DNA from: Paludibacter propionicigenes | GTDB lineage: Bacteria > Bacteroidota > Bacteroidia > Bacteroidales > JAIFNL01 | Direction: 5' to 3' | Length of the DNA stretch: 47,200 nucleotides | Assembly (NCBI GenBank): GCA_020721325.1 | Contig: DYNA01000016.1 | Span: forward strand, 1 to 47,200 | Shown here: positions 17,883 through 27,246 of the stretch, piece after piece | Numbering within the stretch: the stretch's first letter is position 1 | Layout: every line of letters starts with the position of its first letter | Notes under the pieces: model-generated | What the model was told of the DNA's origin: nothing | Database searches by the model: none | The model's input: the letters and a program-made list of their open reading frames with translations, nothing else | Position numbers and translations under genes: made by a program

Positions 17883-19949
17883 ATGAAAACTTTCAAAAAT
17901 TACTTGTTTTTGGTTCTATTAATACTGGCTTTTTTCACATCTTGCGAAATGAAAGAAATACTGAACGTAGAACTATCAGAAAATGAAATATCTAACGATT
18001 TTGAGTACCAAACTACTCAAAACATTGAATTTAGCTTGTATGTGCTCAACTCAAAAGGCGAAGCACTTAAAAATGTACCGCTAAACGTTTACGACTCTGA
18101 CCCTTTTGATTTGGAAGGAAATTTTGTTGACGGAAAAGCCAATTTACTTTTCAAAGGAATAACAAATTCAAAAGGTGAATTTAATTACAAAACCAAATTA
18201 CCTCAGTATTTAAACAAAGTTTATGTTTGTCCACAATACATAGGTGTAGCCTCAAAAGGAGTAATAACAATCAATTCCGAATACGAATTTTATACCTTAG
18301 GCGGAAAAGCTCCGGCTAACGTAACGAGCAAATCTACCCTAAAAGGAAAAAAAGTAAACGGATATTTAACATTGGGAACTTGGAACGAATTAGGTGTTCC
18401 GAACTATTTGGTATTAGAAAACGATAACATTTCGAGTGAATTATTACAAAAAATTAATGCTTCTCTTCCAGAAAGACAGCCCGTTCCACAGCATCACCCT
18501 GAGTTTATAGACAACAACGCTCAAGTAAATGTGCGTTTGATAGCCGATGCAAAATTATGGGTAACTTTTGTTCACGAAGCTGCGGGTTGGAAAAACGTGT
18601 TGGGTTATTATACTTATCCAACAAACAATCCTCCTCAAAGTGCCGAAGACATTGAAAATTTAATCATTCTTTTCCCAAATTCGTCCTATAAAAATTCAGG
18701 TGGCGGTTTGTATTCAGGAAATAAAGTTCAGTTAAAATATTGGAACGAAGAAACCAACGAATTTTCAGAAACTTTTCCAGAAGGCACAACAGTAGGTTGG
18801 TTTATCAATGCCAACGGCTGGAATGGAAGTGTAACGGAAGGCAATTATCGCCATTATTCAAATTCCGAATTTAACGTAGAACAAAATCAAGAATTGCAAA
18901 AACACAATGTTTTATTGCGAGATGTTGAAAATCAATTACTTATATTAGGTTTTGAAGACATTAGACGCGATGCAGGCAGTTGCGACCAAGATTTTAACGA
19001 TGCTGTATTCTATGTAAAAGGCGAACCTTTTGGAGCAATTGATTTAGAAGATGTTGAAGATGCAGAAGAAATAGTAGATACTGATAATGACGGAGTTTCA
19101 GATAGTTTTGATGATTATCCAGACGATGACACAAGAGCTTTTGATAACTACTACCCTTCTAAAAATGTTTTTGGAACATTTATTTTTGAAGACTTATGGC
19201 CTTCAAAAGGAGATTACGATTTTGAAGACTTGGTAATGGATTACAACATCAATCAAATAACCAACGCTCAAAATCAAATCGTTGAGATTTCCTCGCGCTA
19301 TGTGGTAAAAGCAATTGGAGCTGGTTTTAACAATGGTTTTGGTTTCCAACTTTCAGCTTCGCCCGAAGATATAGAATCGGTTGAAGGCTTTAATATTCAA
19401 GGAAATTACATAACCCTAAACAGCAACAAAACCGAAGCCAATCAAAGCAAAGCCACAATAATTTTGTTTGACAACGCTTATAATATTTTGCCACGTGTAC
19501 CGGGTTATTTTGGAGTAAACGTAGTACCGGAAGCACCTTATTCAGAGCCAGATACCGTATTTTTAAGTGTAAAATTCAAAAATAAAATTCCAATTATTCA
19601 ATCGGCTTTACCTCCTTACAATTCATTCTTAATTGTAAACAAAATAAGAGGCAAAGAAATTCATTTGCCCAACATGCAACCAACTGATTTAGTTGATGTT
19701 TCATTTTTTGGCACAGCCGACGACAATAGTATTCCGGAAGAAGGAAAATATTACACATCGACCAAATATTATCCTTGGGCAATTGACCTGCCAAATTCTT
19801 ACAAACACATGCAATCTTCAAAACGAATAACTTTGGGTTATTTGAATTTTGCAAAATGGGCAGAAAGCAATGGCACTCTTTTCAAAGATTGGTATCTTGA
19901 TATTGAAGGTTACAGAAACTGGGATTATATTTATCCGCATGGAAACTAA
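17883..19949 (+). CDS. LruC-domain surface lipoprotein
   Basis: A 688-residue exported lipoprotein. The signal peptide ends with lipobox FFTSC (cysteine 21). A beta-rich region to about residue 150 includes a carboxypeptidase-regulatory-like segment (LYVLNSKGEALKNVPLNVYD). The middle holds a DUF4114-like motif, SCDQDFNDAVFYVKG. A thrombospondin-type calcium loop (DTDNDGVSDSFDDYPDDD) introduces the LruC domain proper, with GTFIFEDLWPSKGDYDFEDL followed by VMDYN and the C-terminal LPNSYKHMQSSKRI. LruC-domain proteins are large surface or secreted proteins of Bacteroidota and Leptospira; the name comes from a Leptospira antigen. Acidic loops suggest calcium-dependent folding. It has its own promoter and terminator and no obvious functional partner. 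Ligand unknown. Confidence 0.88.
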   Translation: MKTFKNYLFLVLLILAFFTSCEMKEILNVELSENEISNDFEYQTTQNIEFSLYVLNSKGEALKNVPLNVYDSDPFDLEGNFVDGKANLLFKGITNSKGEFNYKTKLPQYLNKVYVCPQYIGVASKGVITINSEYEFYTLGGKAPANVTSKSTLKGKKVNGYLTLGTWNELGVPNYLVLENDNISSELLQKINASLPERQPVPQHHPEFIDNNAQVNVRLIADAKLWVTFVHEAAGWKNVLGYYTYPTNNPPQSAEDIENLIILFPNSSYKNSGGGLYSGNKVQLKYWNEETNEFSETFPEGTTVGWFINANGWNGSVTEGNYRHYSNSEFNVEQNQELQKHNVLLRDVENQLLILGFEDIRRDAGSCDQDFNDAVFYVKGEPFGAIDLEDVEDAEEIVDTDNDGVSDSFDDYPDDDTRAFDNYYPSKNVFGTFIFEDLWPSKGDYDFEDLVMDYNINQITNAQNQIVEISSRYVVKAIGAGFNNGFGFQLSASPEDIESVEGFNIQGNYITLNSNKTEANQSKATIILFDNAYNILPRVPGYFGVNVVPEAPYSEPDTVFLSVKFKNKIPIIQSALPPYNSFLIVNKIRGKEIHLPNMQPTDLVDVSFFGTADDNSIPEEGKYYTSTKYYPWAIDLPNSYKHMQSSKRITLGYLNFAKWAESNGTLFKDWYLDIEGYRNWDYIYPHGN

Positions 19950-20669
19950 TGCAGTATTAATTTTATATCTGCAAATTTGCTAACTACATAAAAGTCAAAG
20001 CAAAATTCGGATCTTATTAAAAAAAAAACTTCTTAAAACTATTTTAAGGAGTTTTTTTTTTCCTAAAAATCTGTTTTTTGTAAAAAAAAATATCAACAAT
20101 GGGCTTCGGTCTTGCTTGTAAAAAACAAATATCTGATATTAAATACTTTATAATCAAATTTCTTCCCAAGCTTTCACTTAAATTTTAAAAAAAACGTATT
20201 TTAAAATTACAAAACAACAATCTTATTTTTTTCAAAAAAAATAAAACAATATAAAAAAAATATTTTTTTTTATAATTTTATATAAAAAAAAGAAAATAGT
20301 AAGAAAAGTATGAAAATTTATGAATAATTTTTACCAAAATATCATATTTTTACTAAATAAAATAAATACATCAAAAATTTACCACATTTTAACATTTTTT
20401 TTTAAAGCATAAGTAACTAATTTAAAAGTATTTATAAAAAAAAGTAAAAAAATTTTCATAATAAAATAAAAAAATAATTCAAAATAATTATCTTTACCAA
20501 ATAATATAAAAAATAAAAACTATTTTTGATAATATAATTTCCAATAAGGTACTAAATTTTAATAAGTTAATTAAATTTTAGTTAAAAAAAATAGCTATTT
20601 GGAGATTTATATATTGTGTATTTTGAAAAAAATTTTATAACTCAAACTTTTTAAAAGAATTTAGGTAAA
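19950..20669. other. Long AT-rich intergenic region
   Basis: 720 bases between two plus-strand genes. It begins with the LruC terminator near 20020-20061. A slightly more G/C-rich patch at 20099-20188 could encode 29 residues, but this is not convincing. From 20190 to the next start the sequence is almost pure A/T. No RNA gene, repeat array or clean promoter was found; the promoter of the WD40 gene must lie in its last 100 bases. Confidence 0.5.
20021..20060 (+). terminator. Intrinsic terminator of the LruC gene
   Basis: AAAAACTTCTTAAAA pairs with TTTTAAGGAGTTTTT around a short loop, with one G-U wobble, followed by a T-run to 20061. Confidence 0.75.
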
Positions 20670-23600
20670 ATGAAAAGCTTTGTTTTATTAACCTCTATTG
20701 TATTGATATTCAGTCTTTCTGTATTCGCGCAACCTGAAATTATTGTACAATCCAAACACAATTCGAGAGTATTACAATCGAAATACAGCTACGATGGGCG
20801 TTGGATAGTAACGGGAGATGAAAACGGAAAAATTATTTTATGGGACGCCAAAACAAAAAAACGTGTTCGCACTTTTTTTAATTTGGGCTATCCGGTGAAA
20901 GCCTTGACTTTTCACCCAACTAAGAATTTTCTAATCTCATCGAGTTACAACAAAATATTAGAATGGGATATTTATACCGGAAAAATAAAAAGGGTATTTA
21001 AAATAGAACATTCCGATTACATAACAAGTCTTGATTTTTCGAGCGATGGAAAATACATAGCCAGCGGGTCGTTAGACGAGAGTGCCATTGTTTGGAAATA
21101 TCAAAACGCCAAAGCCATAAGCAAGTTAAAACAAAAAATGTTTTACAACAATGCCATTTATTCGGTAAAATTTTCGCATTTGGGTAGAAATTTATTTACC
21201 GCCGGCGAAGATATTAATGTAAACATGTGGGATTGGAAAAAAGGAAAGTTGATTAAAAAATTTAAACACCACAAATATAAAATCAATAATATTGCCATAA
21301 ACAGCACCAATAGTTTGATAGCTTCGGCAAGTAACGATAGCAAAGTAAACATTTGGAGCATTAATAGTGGAAAAAAAGTAGCCTGCCTTCAATTGCCCGA
21401 TGCGCCGGCTCAAAGTATAGCTTTTCACCCCAATTTAGACCGAATAATAGCAACTTATTATAAAAATTTTACCGATTCTACCAAACTTTATACTCAAGAA
21501 GTGGTTGAAGGCAGAATAATAATGTGGGATATAAATAAGCTAAAAATTGTTTGGGACAAAAAACTCTCCGGTGGCATTTTAGACATTGCCATTACTCCCG
21601 ATGGAAAGAGTTTTATTACAGCCAATAGCGATACGAATGTAAAAATTTTCAACATTTCAAATGCCAATTTACTTTATGTTTTAGGTATCGAAACACAAAT
21701 AAATAACATTGTTTTTATACCTGAGCGCAATGAATTTTTAACGGCACTGAACAATGGAGTGATTAAAATATGGGATTCAAAACGCTTGAAAGTTAAAGGT
21801 ACTTTGGAAACCAATATCCCAGAGCGAGTAGTTGCCATAGATTATGATTATTCGAGTGGCAATCTGGTGGCAGCCATAGTATCTACAATTTTTATATGGA
21901 ATTATGATTACAATCAAAAAAAGTATTTGTTTCTTAATACTTTTAAAATACCTGAAAGTATAATTTCGGATATTCAATTGAGCGATTTTTCGACCAAAAT
22001 ATTTGTAAAACGCGAGTCTTCGCACAATAAATACGATATTGAAAAACTTCCCGCCTATAAAAATGGCATTTTACCGGAAGATTTAATGGAACAAATCGAT
22101 TCGATTAAAATAGAAGTTTATAGTTTTAATGGAGAGAAAATATATGATTATCAAGATATTTCGCACGAAGAAATTCTTTTTGCCAACAATAATTCGACTC
22201 AACGAATAGCTTACAACAACACCAAAAGTAATATTGTAGAATGTGATTTTAATAAATTTTTAAGTAATAAACAATTGCTGAATTGTCCGGAAGGTGCAAT
22301 GAGTAATACAGTTGTAAAGAATTTAAAAAATTCATCGTCAAAACTCAGTAGCAGCCTTGGTGCGATAAAAACAAAGCAAATCGAACCCAGTTTAAGTAAA
22401 AAAGCACTCAAAACAGAACAAAAACGCTTGAGTAAAATAAATGAAAATTTTACGGTGGGTGCCAATAAATATATTCACATTTCGTACAGTACCGATGGAA
22501 ATTATATTGCAGCTTCGGGCTATTTTGATTACATAGAACTAATTGATTTAAAGGAAAATACCACTAAAAGAATAGGTCATTTTACAGAACCGGTCAATTA
22601 TTTTGAATTTAGCACCGATAATTCAATGCTGGCAAGTATTTCAGAGAATAAAGGACAAGTTTGGAACATAAAAAACGGTGCTTTGGAAACAGAAATAAAA
22701 TCGGAAAATCAACTCAAAGAAATCCATTTTTTTGAAGAAAATCAAAAAATTCTTACCTACGGCGACGAAGATGGAATGAGAGCTTGGAATTCGCAAACCG
22801 GCGAGCCAATTGCTACTATGGTTTCCATTGGCAAAAATGATTTTATAACGCTTTCGCACGAAAACTATTACATCAGCTCAGAAAACGGCAGCCAAGGAGT
22901 CGCTTTTTTTGTTGATGAAACTTCTATTCCGGTAGAATGTTTTAAAATGAAATTTTATAGACCCGAAATTGTATTAGAACGCTTAGGCTTTTCAGACCAA
23001 AATATAATAAACGATTATGCTTCGGATTACAATCAAAATTTGGAAAAATTCGGAATCACACAAGAAGATTTTGATTTATCGCACATTCCAACCATAGAAA
23101 TTCAAAATAAGAAAGAATACAAATGGTTCACTTACAATCGAAATATCAATTTAGATGTTTTTGCAACTGATTTATCACACAATCTGAAAAAAATAAATAT
23201 TTTGGTAAATGGTGTTCCCATTTTAAAACCTTCTCAAACCGATTTAAGCAACCACAATACAGATAGTTATTTTCAAAAATACACTGTTGAATTGAATATG
23301 GGTAAAAATGTAATTTATACTTATATTACAAACGATAAAGGTATTGAATCACTTAAAGATTCGTTAGTGATAACCTTAAAAAACAGAAATAATACCGTAA
23401 CAAAACCTAATTTATACATTATTGCGCTTGGAACTTATAATTTTTCGGAAGAAAATCTAAACTCAGAGTTTAATCTCGAAAATACAAGAAAACTTATTAA
23501 AGTTCTAACAAAAGATGTTTCTCAATACAATGAAATAATTATTGATACCCTTTTTGACGAACAAGCATTAAAATTTCAATTGCTCAAACTCAAAAGAAAA

Positions 23601-24155
23601 TACAGACATGTGTCGGTAGATGACCAATTTATAGTAATTTCGTCGGGTTATAGTGTTCTTAAAAATAATTTTGACGTTTATTTTGCTACTTACAACATGA
23701 ATTTTAGCGACCCCGAAAAAAATGGTATTGCGCATAGTTTAATCAACGGAATGCTTTCCGAAATACCTTCGCGAAATAAAATAATTGTTGTTGATTCTTG
23801 GCAATTTATTCACAACGAAACGGCTAAAAATCTTGATAAACAAAACAATAAAGAGCTTTCGGAAATGACCATCAATACCAACGACCCCGCTAAAAATATG
23901 CGCAAAGATATTTTTAAAGAAATGTATAATACTTCCGGCACAACGGTTTTATTTACCGAAAATATTTTACGTACAGAAGAAAAAGTAAATATTATAAATA
24001 ACACACTTTCAAATGGTTATAAAAAGAAATTAGCCGATATAAACAGCGATGGAATTATTTCGAGCTACGAACTAAATACTTATCTTATTCTTCAAAACGA
24101 ATTAATTGAAGAACCCGAACAAGATAAAAAAGTAGCAATATACAAAGAATTTTAA
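20670..24155 (+). CDS. WD40-repeat protein with a pseudo-caspase domain and EF-hand loop
   Basis: A 1161-residue exported protein; the N-terminus (SFVLLTSIVLIFSLSVFAQP) is a cleavable signal peptide. About nine WD40 units lie in residues 30-450 (for example ILWDAKTKKR, LEWDIYTGKI, NMWDWKKGKL). A low-complexity Lys/Ser stretch is near 550, and three or four more WD40 units reach about 720, so two beta-propellers are likely. Residues from about 910 follow the order of a peptidase C14 (caspase-like) domain: PNLYIIALGTYNF, DDQFIVISSGYS, then NKIIVVDSWQF. The catalytic His position (usually FAGHG) is Tyr994 and the catalytic Cys position (usually DTCHSG) is Trp1044. An EF-hand loop, DINSDGIISSYE, occupies 1123-1134. 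It probably acts as a secreted scaffold or sensor rather than a protease. Confidence 0.82.
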   Translation: MKSFVLLTSIVLIFSLSVFAQPEIIVQSKHNSRVLQSKYSYDGRWIVTGDENGKIILWDAKTKKRVRTFFNLGYPVKALTFHPTKNFLISSSYNKILEWDIYTGKIKRVFKIEHSDYITSLDFSSDGKYIASGSLDESAIVWKYQNAKAISKLKQKMFYNNAIYSVKFSHLGRNLFTAGEDINVNMWDWKKGKLIKKFKHHKYKINNIAINSTNSLIASASNDSKVNIWSINSGKKVACLQLPDAPAQSIAFHPNLDRIIATYYKNFTDSTKLYTQEVVEGRIIMWDINKLKIVWDKKLSGGILDIAITPDGKSFITANSDTNVKIFNISNANLLYVLGIETQINNIVFIPERNEFLTALNNGVIKIWDSKRLKVKGTLETNIPERVVAIDYDYSSGNLVAAIVSTIFIWNYDYNQKKYLFLNTFKIPESIISDIQLSDFSTKIFVKRESSHNKYDIEKLPAYKNGILPEDLMEQIDSIKIEVYSFNGEKIYDYQDISHEEILFANNNSTQRIAYNNTKSNIVECDFNKFLSNKQLLNCPEGAMSNTVVKNLKNSSSKLSSSLGAIKTKQIEPSLSKKALKTEQKRLSKINENFTVGANKYIHISYSTDGNYIAASGYFDYIELIDLKENTTKRIGHFTEPVNYFEFSTDNSMLASISENKGQVWNIKNGALETEIKSENQLKEIHFFEENQKILTYGDEDGMRAWNSQTGEPIATMVSIGKNDFITLSHENYYISSENGSQGVAFFVDETSIPVECFKMKFYRPEIVLERLGFSDQNIINDYASDYNQNLEKFGITQEDFDLSHIPTIEIQNKKEYKWFTYNRNINLDVFATDLSHNLKKINILVNGVPILKPSQTDLSNHNTDSYFQKYTVELNMGKNVIYTYITNDKGIESLKDSLVITLKNRNNTVTKPNLYIIALGTYNFSEENLNSEFNLENTRKLIKVLTKDVSQYNEIIIDTLFDEQALKFQLLKLKRKYRHVSVDDQFIVISSGYSVLKNNFDVYFATYNMNFSDPEKNGIAHSLINGMLSEIPSRNKIIVVDSWQFIHNETAKNLDKQNNKELSEMTINTNDPAKNMRKDIFKEMYNTSGTTVLFTENILRTEEKVNIINNTLSNGYKKKLADINSDGIISSYELNTYLILQNELIEEPEQDKKVAIYKEF

Positions 24156-24175
24156 CAAATAAAAGATAAAAAAAT

Positions 24176-24215
24176 AAAAAAAAACTTTCCTAAAATCAAT
24201 AGGAAAGTTTTTTTA
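24176..24215. terminator. Bidirectional terminator after the WD40 gene
   Basis: AAAACTTTCCTA pairs with TAGGAAAGTTTT around a seven-base loop (24193-24199), flanked by A-runs and T-runs on both sides. It serves the convergent WD40 and Cache/GAF genes. Confidence 0.85.
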
Positions 24216-24265
24216 ATTTTAATCATTAATGAAAGAATTTCAAAAAAAAATACGGCAAAATAAAA

Positions 24266-26257
24266 TTAAAAACAATTCTCTAATTGTTTATTTAATTCAG
24301 CAATGGTACGTTTATACTGCCTAATTTCACGCTCTATTTCTTCCTGCTGCGCTCTAATTTGTTCCATACTTTGCCTCATTTCTTCTTCTTGAGCTTTCAT
24401 TTGTTCTGCTTGAATCTTAGAATCTTCAAGCAATCGAGCTGTTCGGCTATTTATTTTTATAGTGGCAAAAGTGGCAGCAATAGCTTCCGAAACTTTCTCA
24501 ATAAATTGTTTTTCATATTTATCAAAAATATTAAAAGATGCCAATTCTATAACACCTTGAACCTGTTCATTAAAAATCAGCGGTACAATAATTATATTTC
24601 GTGGAGTAGATTTTCCTAAGCCTGAGGTAATTACAGTATAATCTTCCGGCAAATCGGTTAAATAAATAATCTCTTTTTCCAAAACACTTTGCCCAACTAA
24701 ATTTTCACCAATATCAATCTTTTTTTCGGAATATTTTCTACGCTCAAAAGCATAAGTAGCTAATAATTCAAGATATAAATCGGTTTTATCTTCATCATTA
24801 AGCATCAAAATAGCACCTTGATTGGCTTTAACATATTTGGTCAATTCGCTAATAATTTTATAAGCAAAATCGGCTACATGAGTAGAATCGGAACGCAACA
24901 ACTCAGCAAAAACAGCCAAACCCGCAGTAATCCAATTGCGTCTTTCAGCCGAATGCTTACTTTTTTGATTTTCCGCTTCAGCTTTTGTTAAACTATCGCG
25001 CAATTCAACCAGCAAAGAACCCAATTTATCATTTTTACCAAGTTTATTATATTGAGCCGCATAATTTCCTTTCCGCACTTCGGTCGCAAAATTTGCCAAA
25101 TTATTTAAACCGGTTATCAAATTATTAGTCGATTGAGCCATTTCACCAAGCTCATCATTTGCATTAACTTTAAGAAGCTCTATATCAGATATTTCGCCAA
25201 CCTCCAGTTTTTTTAATATTTCAGTAACTTCTAAAACAGGACGCGAAATTGAATACAACAAAAAAAGCAAAACCAAAACCAAAATACCAAATCCCAAACT
25301 CGAAAAAAGAATCAAATGAACAAAACGCTCGCGAGACGCCTTCTGTATTTCCGACACAGGAACGGCTATACCAAGCGACCAATTTTTTTCATAAGTCCCT
25401 ATTTTAAAAGGCGCAACTGTTAAAAAATACTCGACTTTATTAATTAAAACGGCATGAAAATTAAAAAATTCACCTTTTTTTATTTTTTCAACATACAAAT
25501 CTTGTTTTTCCAAAAAAAGTTTATCAAATTTTTTTCCAAACAAAGAAGGAAAATTAACCGTTACAAAATTTCCATTATTGGTTAATAAAAAAGCGATAGA
25601 ATTCTCAAAAGGCGTAATTTGTCCGGTAATTTCTTGTAAAGCATGCAGCGAAAAATCAATCCCTACAACACCGGCAAATTCGCCACTCCAAAAAATGGGA
25701 GTAGCCAATGTAGTTTCAAAAATAGAATCTTTATTACCAATTTTAGTCCAATATGGTTCAGACAAAGATTCATTTTTCACCTCCTTAATTCTGTGATATT
25801 CAGTAATTTTACTAATCTTCCCAACATCAGCAGTGTCCACTACTTTCAAAATTTTTTTATCTTTTTTTATAAAAAAAGTAGAAACTCTTCCACTTTTATC
25901 ATAACGATTTGTATCAAAAAAAGACATCTCACGCGAATCCCATAATGCTAAAAAAAGCGGATTTTTTTTCAAATCCTTTTCAAACAATTTATCGCGCAAC
26001 AATTCAAATTGCGACAACTGCAAGAACTTACTATTCTCATTTACAGAAGCTAAAGCTCTAATCACCCCCAAATGACCTTCAAATTGCGCTCTAATTTCAT
26101 TGGCTTTTTCATGCACCAAGGCATTGAGCATTTCCTCCGAGTTTTTTTGAGTTAAACTACTGAAATTAAATATAATAATTCCTAATACCAGAGCATAAAC
26201 CAACAAAGAAGTAAATACTACTGTAAAAACTATTTTGGTATTTAATCGATTTTTCAA
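24266..26257 (-). CDS. Membrane sensor: Cache-HAMP-GAF-coiled coil, no output domain
   Basis: A 663-residue transmembrane sensor. Helix 1 is at about residues 8-30. A double-Cache-like extracytoplasmic domain (LATPIFWSGEFAGVVGIDFS, TVAPFKIGTYEKNWSLGIAV) runs to about 310. Helix 2 is near 312-335, followed by HAMP (SRPVLEVTEILKKLEVGEIS) and a second HAMP-like segment around 370-410. A GAF domain covers about 450-600 (ELTKYVKANQGAILMLNDED, TSGLGKSTPRNIIIVPLIFN). The protein ends in a Gln/Glu-rich coiled coil (AQEEEMRQSMEQIRAQQEEI). No histidine kinase, cyclase, GGDEF or MCP domain follows, so its output is unclear. It is a clear paralogue of the GAF protein at 40627-42060 over the GAF and coiled-coil regions. 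A TATCTTTG element at 26338-26331 (minus strand) is a candidate -7 box. Confidence 0.85.
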   Translation of the reverse strand: MKNRLNTKIVFTVVFTSLLVYALVLGIIIFNFSSLTQKNSEEMLNALVHEKANEIRAQFEGHLGVIRALASVNENSKFLQLSQFELLRDKLFEKDLKKNPLFLALWDSREMSFFDTNRYDKSGRVSTFFIKKDKKILKVVDTADVGKISKITEYHRIKEVKNESLSEPYWTKIGNKDSIFETTLATPIFWSGEFAGVVGIDFSLHALQEITGQITPFENSIAFLLTNNGNFVTVNFPSLFGKKFDKLFLEKQDLYVEKIKKGEFFNFHAVLINKVEYFLTVAPFKIGTYEKNWSLGIAVPVSEIQKASRERFVHLILFSSLGFGILVLVLLFLLYSISRPVLEVTEILKKLEVGEISDIELLKVNANDELGEMAQSTNNLITGLNNLANFATEVRKGNYAAQYNKLGKNDKLGSLLVELRDSLTKAEAENQKSKHSAERRNWITAGLAVFAELLRSDSTHVADFAYKIISELTKYVKANQGAILMLNDEDKTDLYLELLATYAFERRKYSEKKIDIGENLVGQSVLEKEIIYLTDLPEDYTVITSGLGKSTPRNIIIVPLIFNEQVQGVIELASFNIFDKYEKQFIEKVSEAIAATFATIKINSRTARLLEDSKIQAEQMKAQEEEMRQSMEQIRAQQEEIEREIRQYKRTIAELNKQLENCF

Positions 26258-26673
26258 TTTTCAATTTTTTTTTACAAAAACAAATATTTTTTCATTTTTA
26301 ACAAACAAACTCGTTCGTAAAAAAACATTCCAAAGATACAATTTTTAATAAAAAATAAAAAGTTTTAACCCAAAAAAAGTTTTTTAAAAAAAATAAATTT
26401 CATTTTTTCAAATTTTGAAACTAAAAAAATAATAAACATAAAATACTCATTTTCAACCTAAAAAAAAACTCTATTTAGAATAATTCTAAAATATGAAAAA
26501 AAATAGAAAAAAACACTATAATAAAACTTAATTTTATAATTTTATAATCTATTTCGATGATGTTTTTAGTAGAAAAATTTAACTATTTTTTTTATATAAA
26601 AAACTCATTTTAAATATTTTATTAAAAATAAAAAGCAAAAAAACTCGAAATAACTATCAATTTACAACAAACC
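26258..26673. other. AT-rich divergent region upstream of the Stn-like operon
   Basis: About 415 bases of extremely A/T-rich sequence between the Cache/GAF gene (minus strand) and the NuoE-like gene (plus strand). A possible minus-strand -7 box is at 26331-26338. No clean promoter is visible for the NuoE-like gene, and I see no ORF or RNA gene. Confidence 0.5.
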
Positions 26674-27192
26674 ATGCGAATACAACGAATTTCACTATCA
26701 AAACAAAAAAAGCAAGACCAAGAAGTTGATTTAAGCTTACTTGAGCCGCTTTTAAAAAAATACAAGGGAAAAAAAGGAAATTTAATTCCAATCTTACAAG
26801 GTACACAAAATCTCTATAATTTTTTACCTCAAGCAGCAATTTTGAAAATTTCGGAAGAAACCGAACATAAACTTTCTGATATTTATGGTGTTGCAACATT
26901 TTATGCACAATTTAGATTAAATCCCGTAGGAAAAAATATAATCAAAGTTTGCCACGGAACGGCTTGCCACGTGCAAGATGCCAAACAAATAACAACCGCC
27001 ATCAAAGAGCATTTAAAAATAGAAGACGGACAAACCACCGAAGACGGAATTTTCACTCTCGAATCTGTGGCTTGTTTGGGCTGCTGTTCCTTAGCCCCCG
27101 TTATGATGATAGCAGACGAAACGTTTGGAAAACTCACAGGAAAATCTGCCGTAAAAATTATACGTGAAATTAAGAAAAAAGAAAATAATTAA
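26674..27192 (+). CDS. NuoE-like [2Fe-2S] subunit (Stn/Hyd-type complex, first gene)
   Basis: A 172-residue thioredoxin-like [2Fe-2S] protein of the NuoE/24-kDa family. All four cluster cysteines are present, as CHGTACHV (Cys-x4-Cys) and CLGCCSLAP, where the second pair follows the Cys-x3-Cys pattern. The N-terminal helical bundle (LEPLLKKYKGKKGNLIPILQ, LSDIYGVATFYAQF) is typical. In soluble complexes this subunit sits next to the NuoF-like flavoprotein and relays or branches electrons from the FMN site. It is first in a run of NuoE-like, NuoF-like and GltD/NuoG-like genes, with 54 bases to the next gene. The same pair is also found in [FeFe]-hydrogenases and NAD-dependent formate dehydrogenases, so the complex type is decided by the third subunit. 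Confidence 0.93.
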   Translation: MRIQRISLSKQKKQDQEVDLSLLEPLLKKYKGKKGNLIPILQGTQNLYNFLPQAAILKISEETEHKLSDIYGVATFYAQFRLNPVGKNIIKVCHGTACHVQDAKQITTAIKEHLKIEDGQTTEDGIFTLESVACLGCCSLAPVMMIADETFGKLTGKSAVKIIREIKKKENN

Positions 27193-27246
27193 GTCTATTT
27201 TTTTATAATAAAAATTGTATTTTAGACTAAAAAACCATTAAAAAAA

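Noticed and set aside
20099-20188. 29-codon ORF (MGFGLACKK...) in the long gap before the WD40 gene
   Set aside because: Too short, no signal peptide or motif and no conserved-looking start context. The slightly higher G/C content alone does not support a gene.
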